From Syngnathus acus (lineage: Eukaryota > Chordata > Actinopteri > Syngnathiformes > Syngnathidae): 64,000 nt of DNA. Each line of letters begins with the position of its first letter. The first letter of the stretch is position 1. Both the position numbers and the translations under genes were made by a program. The stretch is taken from NCBI RefSeq assembly GCF_901709675.1, contig NC_051095.1, positions 16,411,956 through 16,475,955 of the forward strand, given 5' to 3'. Positions 1 through 10,329 of this stretch are shown here, piece after piece. The notes beneath the pieces were generated by a model, which worked only from the letters and a program-made list of their open reading frames with translations, was not told where the DNA came from and made no database searches.

Positions 1-1
1 T

Positions 2-1609
2 AAATTAAATGCAACGGATTTAGACGACGGCATGAACAGTAAGATCACGTATTTCTTTATTAAACGAGGCAACAATGATCCATCAAATGTTTTTAATTTA
101 AATGCAGAAACGGGGGAAATCACTGTGAAAGGCACTTTAAATTATGAAGAGACTCCTGCTTATGAAGTCAGGATACAAGCAATGGATCAAGGTACTGTTC
201 CTCGTAGTGCACATGCTAAATTGCTGATAGAAATAATAGATGTGAATGACAATGCCCCTGAAATAACGGTGACGTCACTGATGACGCCTGTAAAAGAAAA
301 TGCAGAATTGGGCACAATTGTTGCTTTGGTCACAGTGAGTGATAAGGATGGTGGGAACAACGGTGTAACCAACTGTAAGGTTGTTGGATCTGTTCCCTTT
401 AAACTGAAGTCTAATTACAAAAATGATTATTCTTTAGTAGTTGATGGAGCACTAGACAGAGAAAACGTCTCTCTTTATAATGTCTTCATCTTAGCCACAG
501 ATGAAGGAAGTCCCCCCCTGTCCACGAAAAGGATCATTAGTGTTCATGTTTCTGACGTTAACGATAATGCACCTCGTTTTATGGAACCGGTTATTAACGT
601 GTATGTCAAAGAAAATACCCCAAGTGGATATTCGCTTTGTTCCATAAATGCAGTTGATCCTGATTTGGACGCAAATGCAAAAGTTTCATACGCGTTGTTA
701 GATAATGCTCCAAGGAATATTCCAATTCCATCACTCCTTAACATCAACTCAGAGAGTGGAGACATTGTCAGTTTGCAATCTTTTGACTATGAGCAGTTAA
801 AGACATTTAAGTTTAAAGTTCAGGCCACAGACTCTGGTGTTCCTCCACTCAGCAGCAACGTGACAGTCAATATTTTTATCCTGGATGAGAACGACAACAG
901 TCCAGCCATTTTGGCTCCCTATTCTGAGCATGGCTCCGTTAACAGCGAGAGCATCCCCTATTCTGCTGAGGCGGGATACTTTGTTGCCAAGATCAGGGCA
1001 GTGGATGCAGACTCTGGCTACAATGCCTTGCTCTCCTATCACTTGTCTGAGCCCAAAGGCAACAACAACCTCTTCCGGATCGGAACCAGCACCGGGGAGA
1101 TTCGCACCAAGAGACGAATGAGTGACAATGACCTGAAAAGTCACCCCTTGGTGGTGTCGGTGTGTGATAACGGAGAAGCCTCCCTGTCAGCGACTGTCTC
1201 TCTGGACGTGGTGGTGCTTGAAAGCACAGCTGACATCCACACTCAATTCAGACACGTGCCCATCAAGGAGGAGAGCTTCTCCGACTTGCACTTGTACCTG
1301 CTCATCTCCATTGTGGCCGTGTCGCTGGTCTTTCTGCTCAGCTTGATCACTTTAGTGGTCTTCAGATGCCACAGACAAACGGACGGACATTTCGACAGGT
1401 ACGGCGCCCCGATGATCACCACCCACCCTGATGGGAGCTGGTCTTACTCCAAAGCGACTCAGCAGTACGACGTGTGCTTCAGCTCAGACACGCTCAAGAG
1501 TGACATGGTGGTATTTCCCACGCCCTTTCCGCCTGTAGAAGCAGAACTGATCAGTATTAACGGAGGAGACACCTTTACCAGGACTCAAACGCTTCCTAAC
1601 ACTGAGAAG
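2..1609 (+). CDS. pcdha: Protocadherin alpha variable exon (5' truncated by window edge)
   Basis: This is the 3' two-thirds of a clustered protocadherin alpha variable exon. The protein would be a single-pass neuronal adhesion receptor giving homophilic cell-surface identity. The visible part starts inside EC3, equivalent to about residue 260 of the neighbouring exon at 3402, and continues through EC4, EC5, EC6, one membrane segment and the alpha-type tail. Calcium-linker motifs DVNDNAP (twice) and DENDNSP are present. The open frame reads through the window edge, so signal peptide, EC1 and EC2 lie outside. The exon ends in phase 0 after a Glu-Lys pair at a GTAGGC donor (1610), and splices to the alpha constant exons at 25797. 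It is very similar to the next exon over EC3-EC6. One His is missing in the juxtamembrane stretch (DIHTQF rather than DIHHTQF), a difference shared with the exon at 10330. Confidence 0.95.
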
Positions 1610-2116
1610 GTAGGCTGACAATTATTTTATGCTCTCAAGTTGACTGGCTGTTAGTTGCAAGCAACGTGTATAGCTGATTATATACTAAAGCAAACAAAAA
1701 CAAACATGTATATGTTAACATTAATGTGATATCTTGGATTAAGTAGAGCATGTCTGGAAGGGCTTGGGCAATAGTTTGCAAGGAAAGCATAAACAATGTA
1801 AATCACTCGGTTGATGGAGTGATCAGTGTGGTTTTGTACATAGTTTGCACTTTGTTGGATTTAATAGTGCAGTAGTACTGAGCCCCCGGCGTTGGTTTAA
1901 AAAGTTGACACTTTGTGTGTTCCCTGTAATTTTGGTGACACTCTCTGCGGTGCTAAACTCGCATTATTTATTTCACATGGCAGGTCGATTGCTTTCCCCT
2001 TTACAGAAGCGTGGAACTGCCAGTGTGGAGTAAACATTGATTTATGACAGGAAAAATATGTTGAAATACTGCAGACATAATTATAGATTTATAAAAATGA
2101 GAAATAAACTATGTTG

Positions 2117-2400
2117 ACTTACTCAATTTTTGAACGTATTGGTATAATATAGGCCAAATGCTTAAAAAGCCTATTTCTAAATTGGCGCATGCGCAAGTCA
2201 ATAACCCGTGGCATGGTGGGAAAGAATGCCGAACGGAAATCATTAACTTAGGACATAATACATGATAAAAATTACAGAAAATGCCTACTTAGCTAGTTTT
2301 CGAATGCATTGGTCTTATTTAGGCCAAACGGGATAGAAAGTATTTCCTGTTAAAAATGCATGCGCAAGTCAATACCCCGTGGCATTATGGGAAGTTTTTT
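2117..2400. repeat. Imperfect tandem direct repeat, two copies
   Basis: Two roughly 110-bp copies are seen, at about 2117-2232 and 2288-2400. Each has a motif like TTGGTNTNATNTAGGCCAAA followed by GCATGCGCAAGTCAATA, then CCCGTGGCAT and TGGGAA. The GCATGCGCA core resembles an NRF1 site. Both copies lie upstream of the exon at 3402. Confidence 0.7.
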
Positions 2401-2567
2401 TTGCATTTAGCCGACAAGTTTACGTTTGAACGCATTTGTAAATACGCTCAAATATATCTGCCACGTAAGTGCAAATACATTTAAACGTATTTACAATTAT
2501 TTGTTTATTTTACATTGGCAGTTTTGCATTTCCGTACTGTTTGGGAGTGAAAACAGCAACTCTAAAT

Positions 2568-2588
2568 GCCGCTGTCCGTTGTGCTGAA
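2568..2588 (-). promoter_or_regulatory. RE1/NRSE-like (REST) site
   Basis: The + strand reads CTGTCCGTTGTGCTGAA, whose complement is TTCAGCACAACGGACAG. This differs from the canonical core TTCAGCACC-N-N-GGACAG at one position of the left half. It lies about 0.8 kb upstream of the exon at 3402, in the same orientation as the other RE1-like sites in this window. Confidence 0.55.
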
Positions 2589-2688
2589 AACCACGGAGAT
2601 GCGCTTTTTGGGGAACCTCATATCAGAGCTTAAGTATCCATCGGTCCTTCTTGTATACTGCTTGTCTGGTTCTAGTCTGTAGGGAATA

Positions 2689-2880
2689 ATTGGAGCCTAT
2701 TTTAGGGCGAAAGGTGGACCACATCCCGGACTGGTCACCAATCAGTCACAAGGGCAGAGAAACAGACAACCATTCGCAGTCAGTCACATTCACACTGTCA
2801 CTTGAGTGGGAACTGCACACTGCCCGTGTGGAAGCCAGGCGAGTGAACATTCAAACCATTGGCGACTTCACATTCAGTAT
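2689..2880 (-). repeat. Dispersed teleost repeat fragment, reverse orientation
   Basis: Phrases such as GGAGCCTATTTTAGGGCGAA, ACAACCATTCGCAGTCAGTC and AGTGGGAACTGCACACTGCC match, in reverse, a very common fish interspersed repeat. Another decayed copy lies at about 59751-59905 in the opposite orientation. Family identity is from memory of its typical wording, not from a search. Confidence 0.55.
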
Positions 2881-3192
2881 TGTTACATATTGTGCTGTTA
2901 GTATTAATAGTCGAGTTTATATAACGTGTACTATTCGGTGTTTGCTGTTTTGTTGGCTTGATTCATGTCAGAGCCAACATAATATATTTATAGGAAATAT
3001 TAGTGTTGTTGTTTTCCAACGCTCTAAAAATAGCATTATAGCTTTTAAAGGGAAAACGGGACTCGACATTTCCTAGCGTTATCAGATGTCGGGCCAAAAA
3101 TCAGATTTAAAAAAAAAAAAGGTTTTTGTTGTTGCTGTTGGTCGTAGGCAATTTTGCATGTTAAGTGATTGTCATGAGATTTGCCTTAAATT

Positions 3193-3214
3193 CACCACAC
3201 GGGGTCGCAGGAGA
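3193..3214 (+). promoter_or_regulatory. Candidate CSE (CGCT-box-like) promoter element
   Basis: CACACGGGGTCGCAGGAGAC lies 188 bp before the start codon of the exon at 3402. The GGGGTCGCA core is shared with the equivalent position before the exon at 6931 and resembles the GGTGTCGCTG core before the gamma exons. Confidence 0.6.
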
Positions 3215-3401
3215 CCGTAGATACGAATGTGGTGATTCGGTGACCCACTCAATAGTTCTACTCCGCCCTGCTCCGGCAAAAAGAAATCGTCATCAGCCAA
3301 CAGTTCATGCGCATGAGGCGCACAAAGACGCACAGTTGGAGTAAATTTCTCTCTGTGGATGAATAATAGACGGCAGTCTGTTTATTTTTGCTGCATCGAC
3401 G

Positions 3402-5789
3402 ATGAGGATGCGTCAACAAAGATACAATTTCTGGATTTACTTTGCTTTGCTTTTTTGTATTTACGGCCCGTCCGCTTCGCAGTTGTCCTACTCTGTTAAC
3501 GAGGAAGCGAACAAAGGCTTTGTGGTGGGCAACATCGCCAAGGATTTAAACCTCAACGTGCATGAATTGGACACCAGAGATCTGCGTGTGGTTTCCAGTT
3601 ACAGTAAAGAGTATTTCAACGTGAATTTACACAGCGGTAACTTATTTGTGAAAGAAAGAATAGACAGGGAGGAACTCTGTCCGAACGTGGCAAAATGTAT
3701 GTTGAGGATACAAGCTGTGTTAAACAACCCGATGACGGCACACCGCATTGAGATCATTATTTTGGATATAAATGACAATTCACCAGCTTTTATAGAAAAC
3801 GCATACACTTTGAACATTTCTGAATCAGCTTTACCGGGGGAGCGGTATTTTCTCCCGGTGGCTGCGGACGCAGATTTCGGCAGTAATTCAGTGAGGAGCT
3901 ATAAGCTAAGCAACAATGAACATTTTACGCTGGATGTGCAGAGCGGAGGAGACCACGGTGTGTCTGCAGAATTGGTGCTGCACAAATCTTTAGATCGAGA
4001 AAAACAGTCACTCATTACGCTCACGCTCACTGCTGTCGACGGGGGTAAACCTCCCAAATCTGGCTCGTTGCAGATACGCGTGAATGTGCTCGATGTCAAC
4101 GACAATGTACCCACGTTTAGTAAGTCACTTTATAAAGTGCGTCTGAGCGAAGATGCCGCGCAGGGCTCAGTCGTGATTAAATTAAATGCAACAGATTTGG
4201 ACGAAGGCATGAACAGTAAGATCACATATTCGATAATAAAACGGAGCCAAAATGATCCATCAAATGTTTTTAATCTAAATACAGAAACGGGAGAAATCAC
4301 TGTAAAAGGTCCTTTAAATTATGAAGAGACTCCTGCTTACGAAGTCAGGATTCAAGCAATGGATCAAGGCCCTGTTCCTCGTAGTGCAAATGCTAAACTG
4401 CTCATAGAGATAGTAGATGTGAATGACAATGCCCCTGAAATAACAGTGACATCACTGATGACGCCTGTAAAAGAAAACGCAGAATTGGGCACAATTGTTT
4501 CTTTGATTACAGTGAGTGATAAGGATGGTGGGAACAACGGTGTAACAGAATGTAAGGTTGTGGGATCTGTTCCCTTTAAACTGAAATCTAACTACAAAAA
4601 TGATTATTCTTTAGTAGTTGATGGAGCACTAGACAGAGAAAACGTCTCTCTTTATAATGTCTCCATCTTAGCCACAGATGACGGAAGTCCACCTCTGTCC
4701 ACTAAAAGGATCATTAGTGTTCATGTTTCTGATGTTAACGATAATGCACCTCGTTTTATGGAACCTATTATTAATGTGTACGTCAAAGAAAATACCCCAA
4801 GTGGATATTCACTCTGTTCCATAAATGCAGTTGATCCTGATTTGGACGCAAATGCAAAAGTTTCATACGCGTTGTTAGATAACGCTCACAGAAATTTTCC
4901 AATTTCGTCACTCCTTAACATCAACTCAGAGAGCGGAGACATTGTCAGTTTGCAATCTTTTGACTTTGAGAAGTTAAAGACGTTTCAGTTTAAAGTTCAG
5001 GCCACAGACTCTGGTGTTCCGCCACTCAGCAGCAACGTGACTGTTAACGTTTTTGTTCTGGATGAGAATGACAACAGTCCGGCCATTTTGGCTCCCTATT
5101 CTGAGCATGGCTCCGTCAACAGCGAGAGCATCCCCTATTCTGCTGAGGCAGGATACTTTGTGGCCAAGATCAGGGCGGTGGATGCAGACTCTGGCTACAA
5201 TGCGTTGCTCTCCTATCACTTGTCTGAGCCCAAAGGCAACAACAACCTCTTCCGGATCGGAACCAGCACCGGGGAGATTCGCACCAAGAGGCGAATGAGT
5301 GACAATGACCTGAAAAGTCACCCCTTGGTGGTGTCGGTGTGTGATAGCGGAGAAGCCCCCCTGTCAGCGACTGTGTCTCTTGATGTGGTGGTGCTTGAAA
5401 GCACAGCTGACATCCACCACACTCAGTTCAGACACGTGCCCATCAAGGATGAGAGCTTCTCCGACTTGCACTTGTACCTGCTCATCGCCATTGTAGCCGT
5501 GTCGCTGGTCTTCCTGGTCAGCCTGGTCACTTTAGTGGCCTTCAAATGCCACAGACAGGCGGACGGACATTTCGACAGGTACGGCGCCCCTATGATCACC
5601 ACCCACCCCGACGGGAGCTGGTCTTATTCCAAAGCGACTCAGCAGTACGACGTGTGCTTCAGCTCAGACACGCTCAAGAGTGACATGGTGGTTTTCCCCA
5701 CACCCTTTCCACCTGTCGAGGCGGAACTAATCAGTATTAACGGAGGAGATACATTTACTAGGACTCAGACCTTACCTACTACTGAGAAG
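3402..5789 (+). CDS. pcdha: Protocadherin alpha variable exon
   Basis: This is a complete single-exon ectodomain of 796 residues, the usual length for the family. Signal peptide about 1-26, then six cadherin repeats. EC1 carries the protocadherin-specific CX5C loop (Cys93, Cys99). Calcium linkers are DINDNSP (122), DVNDNVP (231), DVNDNAP (339 and 444) and DENDNSP (554). The membrane helix is at about 691-714, followed by an 82-residue variable tail containing a Tyr- and Pro-rich stretch. EC1-EC3 of such proteins mediate homophilic recognition and EC6/TM supports cis pairing (family knowledge). The first ATG has A at -3. The exon ends in phase 0 at a GTAGGC donor (5790) and splices to the exon at 25797. 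EC3-tail is nearly identical to the truncated exon upstream, and EC5-tail to the two downstream, which suggests homogenisation. Confidence 0.97.
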
Positions 5790-6125
5790 GTAGGCTTAAA
5801 CATTTGTTGAATTTCCTTTTTTATGCTTACACTCAAACTCAAACCACTTTTAAACTGCATTCATTATTTAAAATCAGCAATGACTAAACAGGTTGGCTGG
5901 ATATTTTGCATTTGAAACAGAAGCCAGATAAGCCAATTTATGTGATGCACATTGATGGTTTTATTAAAAAAATTGGGCTCTTTCTTTCGTAATGGTAGTG
6001 TAGTGGTTGACATAGCTGGTGTTTGTGCAGATGTTGTGGAGTCTGCATTTTAATATGCATTTTACATCAAGTCAGCAGGGATAGACTACAGGCCTCAAGA
6101 TAAACCATCAGGGAAAGGGACCAAT

Positions 6126-6146
6126 TTCTCTGTCCTTGGTGCTGAA
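6126..6146 (-). promoter_or_regulatory. RE1/NRSE-like (REST) site
   Basis: The + strand reads CTGTCCTTGGTGCTGAA. The complement TTCAGCACCAAGGACAG matches both halves of the canonical RE1. It lies about 0.8 kb upstream of the start codon at 6931. Confidence 0.75.
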
Positions 6147-6740
6147 TGTTGTTTTAATGGGCAAAGTAGATGCTTCCTTGATATCCAATCAAACATCACT
6201 GATCCCATGCCCAAAAGCAGTACTGTATCACATGCTCTTGAAGTGTATAAAAATATATAAGTGACCGGTAAGATAGTGGTTTTTCGATCAGATAGCAACG
6301 TTTGGGCTATAATGTGTGGCTAATCGTTTTGCCGAAATGTCTCCGTTTCTAAGCAAAATAATGCGGGTAGAACTTTTTTATTTTGATGAGATTTTGTTTT
6401 TTTATAGTTTACTTTGACCAAATAACCTGCATGATTACAATGCTGATCTTTATACAGTTTCAAGATATTTGTACAGTTTCAAGATTCACTTTACGGGCAT
6501 TTTAGAGTTTTGCTTTTTGAACAGGATTGCTGTTTATGTTTCACAATTCCATAATCTAATTCCTATATTTGCAAGAAAATATTTTTTAAATTTATTTAAT
6601 TAACATTACTCATGGGGGGGAGGCAGTTTAAATGAAGACTGATAATAATTTTATAACTTATAATAGCAATTCAATGGCTTCAGCAAGTTCATACGAGTAC
6701 TGTCTGCCACGTATGAGGTCAAATGTTTATACCAAGTTTG

Positions 6741-6762
6741 AACGCTTGGGGTCGCATCAGAC
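6741..6762 (+). promoter_or_regulatory. Candidate CSE promoter element
   Basis: AACGCTTGGGGTCGCATCAG lies 169 bp before the start codon at 6931. It shares the TGGGGTCGC core with related elements before the other exons. Confidence 0.6.
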
Positions 6763-6930
6763 CACCACTTTGCTCAGTGTCTCCGCGGTCCATTTTAACG
6801 TCATCAGACTGATTGCATTGTGTGCGCACCCAAAAAATATTCGGAGGAGCAGGAGAGTGGATGGCATTATGGACGATCGGGCGGTGTTCCGTGGATGAAA
6901 TACTGTGATTTTACTTGGGAATCCGTGGAA

Positions 6931-9315
6931 ATGGCAATGGGCATTGGACGCAAACATGCAAGCCTCTGCTGGCTCTTTTTTGTCGTTTTATGGCACTGCT
7001 GCGCTGCTCAGATTTCCTACTCTATTAACGAAGAGGTGGACAAAGGAACCGTGGTGGGCAACCTTGCGAAGGATTTAAATGTCAACGTGAGGGACTTGCA
7101 AACTCGGGATTTAAGTGTGGTGTCCTCTTACAGTAAGGAATATTTCAAGGCCAATTTTCGCACGGGGGAGCTTTATGTTGCCGAGAGAGTAGACCGCGAG
7201 GAGTTGTGTCCAAAGGCAATCCAATGTACTCTCAACTTAGAGGCCATACTGAGGAACCCGATGGCGCTTAATCGAATTGAAGTGGTGGTAGATGATTTAA
7301 ACGACAACCCACCTCGTTTCGTGGAGGAGTCGCATTCGATTAACGTGTCTGAAATATCACCCGCAGGCGAGCATTTTTTACTTCCACTGGCGCTCGACGC
7401 TGATACTGCTGGAAACTCGGTAAAGACTTACAAGCTGAGCACAAATGAATATTTTTCTCTGGATGTGCAGGGCGGTGGAGAACAGAGTGTGTCTGCTGAG
7501 TTGGTGTTACTAAAAGCTTTAGATAGAGAAAAACAAGCCACGCTAAAATTAACACTTACTGCCGTTGATGGAGGAAAACCCTCCAAAACGGGCACGTTAC
7601 TGTTGCATGTAAATGTTCTGGATGTTAATGATAACACGCCTTCGTTTAGTCAAGCCCTGTACAAGGCTCGCGTGAAAGAAAATGCGCCGTCTGGGTCTTT
7701 AGTGATTCAGTTAAGTGCTACAGATTTAGACGAAGGAGACAATGGGAGGCTAAGATTTGCTTTTGTTAAACGTGCACATTTTGACCCCGCGGACGTGTTT
7801 TTAATAGATGCAGACACAGGTGAGATCACTGTAAAAGGCCGTTTGGACTATGAGGCGCAAGCAGCATATGATATTCATGTTCAGGCTACTGATAAAGGTT
7901 TGTCGCCTCGGAGAGCAAATGCGAAGCTATTGGTTGAAGTGCTCGACGTGAACGACAACGCTCCAGAAATTGTGGTGACGTCACTCATGAACCCCATAAA
8001 AGAAAACGCTGAGATTGGAAGCGTCGTGGCTTTAGTGACTGTGACTGATAAAGATGGAGGGAAAAACGGCAACACTCAGTGTAAACTAAGTGGCTCTGCA
8101 CCTTTTAAGCTTAATTCCAATTATAAAAACTATTATTCTCTAGTTGTGGATGGCTCACTTGATAGGGAGGAGCATTCATTTTACAATGTCACTCTTGTAG
8201 CAAATGATGAGGGGAGTCCTCCTCTATCATGCACAAGCGTTATTGCCATTCAAGTGGCTGATGTTAATGACAACGCGCCACGTTTCTCTGAACCCATTAT
8301 TAATATTTATGTCAAAGAAAACAGTCCTGTGGGAGCAAGTATCTATAGAATAAATGCAATAGATTTGGATATGAATGTGAACGCAAGAGTGACGTATGCA
8401 TTATTGGGGGATGCAAATGGAATTCCAATAACATCAGTGATGAACATTAATTCAGAGAGTGGTGATCTAGTCAGTTTGCAGTCCTTTGACTATGAGAAGT
8501 TAAAGACGTTTCAGTTTAAAGTTCAGGCCACAGACTCTGGTGCTCCTCCGCTCAGCAGCAACGTGACTGTAAACGTTTTTATCCTGGATGAGAATGACAA
8601 CAGTCCGGCCATTTTGGCTCCCTATTCTGAGCATGGCTCCGTCAACAGCGAGAGCATCCCCTATTCTGCTGAGGCAGGATACTTTGTGGCCAAGATCAGG
8701 GCAGTGGATGCAGACTCTGGCTACAACGCGCTGCTCTCCTATCACCTTTCTGAGCCCAAAGGCAACAACAACCTCTTCCGGATCGGAACCAGCACCGGGG
8801 AGATTCGCACCAAGAGGCGAATGAGTGACAATGACCTGAAAAGTCACCCCTTGGTGGTGTCGGTGTGTGATAACGGAGAAGCGCCCCTGTCAGCGACTGT
8901 GTCTCTTGACGTGGTGGTGCTTGAAAGCACAGCTGACATCCACCACACTCAGTTCAGACACGTGCCCATCAAGGAGGAGAGCTTCTCTGACTTGCACTTG
9001 TACCTGCTCATCGCCATTGTGGCCGTGTCGCTGGTCTTCCTGCTCAGCCTGGTCACTTTAGTGGCCTTCAAATGCCACAGACAGACGGAGGGACATTTCG
9101 ACAGGTACGGCGCCCCGATGATCACCACCCACCCTGATGGGAGCTGGTCTTACTCCAAAGCGACTCAGCAGTACGACGTGTGCTTCAGCTCAGACACGCT
9201 CAAGAGTGACATGGTGGTTTTTCCCACGCCCTTTCCGCCTGTAGAAGCAGAACTGATCAGTATTAATGGAGGAGACACCTTTACCAGGACTCAGACTTTA
9301 CCTAACAGTGAGAAG
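6931..9315 (+). CDS. pcdha: Protocadherin alpha variable exon
   Basis: Complete alpha variable exon of 795 residues: hydrophobic signal peptide, six EC repeats with the EC1 CX5C loop (ELCPKAIQC), Ca-binding linkers (DLNDNPP, DVNDNTP, DVNDNAP twice, DENDNSP), a membrane segment and the alpha tail ending Asn-Ser-Glu-Lys. The product is a neuronal homophilic adhesion receptor. I chose the ATG at 6931 because it has G at -3 and G at +4 and gives a compact leader. An in-frame ATG at 6895 in a weaker context would add 12 residues, and another follows at 6937. EC1-EC3 are clearly distinct from the exons at 3402 and 10330, while EC5 to tail is nearly identical to them. The phase-0 donor is GTAATG at 9316, and splicing is to the constant exon at 25797. 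Confidence 0.95.
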
Positions 9316-10329
9316 GTAATGTGGATGGCACAAACCTGACAGGCCTAACCGACACATAGTACAGTGTTTGTTTGTGTTTTGTTGTCTATGTTATAGTGAT
9401 TTTATTTGATATTGAACAATCCAAGTTGTTTCATTATCATTTTCTTTGGAATTATGCATAGGCCAAGCTGCTCTGGATCAATCTTTAAACATTAATGAAA
9501 TAATAAATTGTGGTGTTGGTTAGAACAGTGATTCCAAACCAAGGAAGAGCTCGTATTAGGGGTTGCAGTGACAAAATATTTAATTTCACTTAGCTTGTCA
9601 GAGATTTATTCATAAATCACATATTGTGCTTGATTTTCATTCGTATCTATGCCAGTGGTGTATTGTGGTCAGGCAGAACAACTTTAAATGTCATTAGTTG
9701 ACAGAATGTTCACTCACTAAACCTTTGTTGCCATTCACACAACAAAGTGCTTGACTATATATAGCTTTGTGTTCAATAAAAAAAGCCCAAATTTTCTTCT
9801 AAATCCAATTACGATAAAATTCAGCGAGGTCATTATTTTAGTTTTTATACGTTTTCTTTCATTGTTGTTGGTATGCTGTGAGTTGTTTTTCCAAAATAAT
9901 GGGTTATTTGGCGCAATAAAGAAATGCTGGGGGAAATAATCTATGATTTAGCGATGAATTAATTCGTCTTAGGTCATTGGCGCTGGTGATCAACTTAAAA
10001 GTAATTATGGTCATGACTTGAATTGAGTGGAGGTATTGTATTCACGCAAGTTTACACTATTCTTATTTTTAATGATGATTGTGGATTTTAGTGTAACTTT
10101 CTGGCGTTTTGACCTGATAGAAAAATTATAATTTTTGACCACAAGATGTCCCTATCGGCCCACAGATGCCAAGCGTAAAACGCTCCTCCCTTTCCTCCAT
10201 AATTAGAAGTGTATAGTAATTCTTTGTTCGCTGTTATAGTCCTCGTTGGTGCTCTGACTTGCACATGTTAAAATGTTACCGGTGCAGACTACTATTTCAG
10301 TGACATCTGTCTAACGAGCCAGGAAAAGA
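9316..10329. other. Spacer between alpha variable exons
   Basis: AT-rich, with no coding exon and no RE1-like match found. Only a weak CSE-like element is seen, at 10137-10158. Confidence 0.65.
10137..10158 (+). promoter_or_regulatory. Weak CSE-like element
   Basis: GACCACAAGATGTCCCTATCGG lies 172 bp before the start codon at 10330, the expected position. The sequence match is poor, so the call rests mainly on placement. Confidence 0.3.

Larger units (their letters stand above)
1610..3401. other. Spacer between alpha variable exons
   Basis: No coding exon is seen. The spacer holds an imperfect direct duplication (about 2117-2400), an RE1/NRSE-like site (2568-2588), a reverse-oriented dispersed repeat (about 2689-2880), a short poly-A run near 3107 and a candidate CSE promoter element (3193-3214) for the next exon. 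Confidence 0.7.
5790..6930. other. Spacer between alpha variable exons
   Basis: AT-rich, with no coding exon. It contains one RE1-like site (6126-6146) and a CSE-like element (6741-6762). Nothing else is recognised. Confidence 0.7.

Noticed and set aside
4974-5321. Repeated 115-residue antisense open frame (also at 797, 8500 and 11872)
   Set aside because: It recurs only because the EC5/EC6 coding sequence is near-identical between alpha exons. It is the shadow of the sense reading frame, with no start context or domain.
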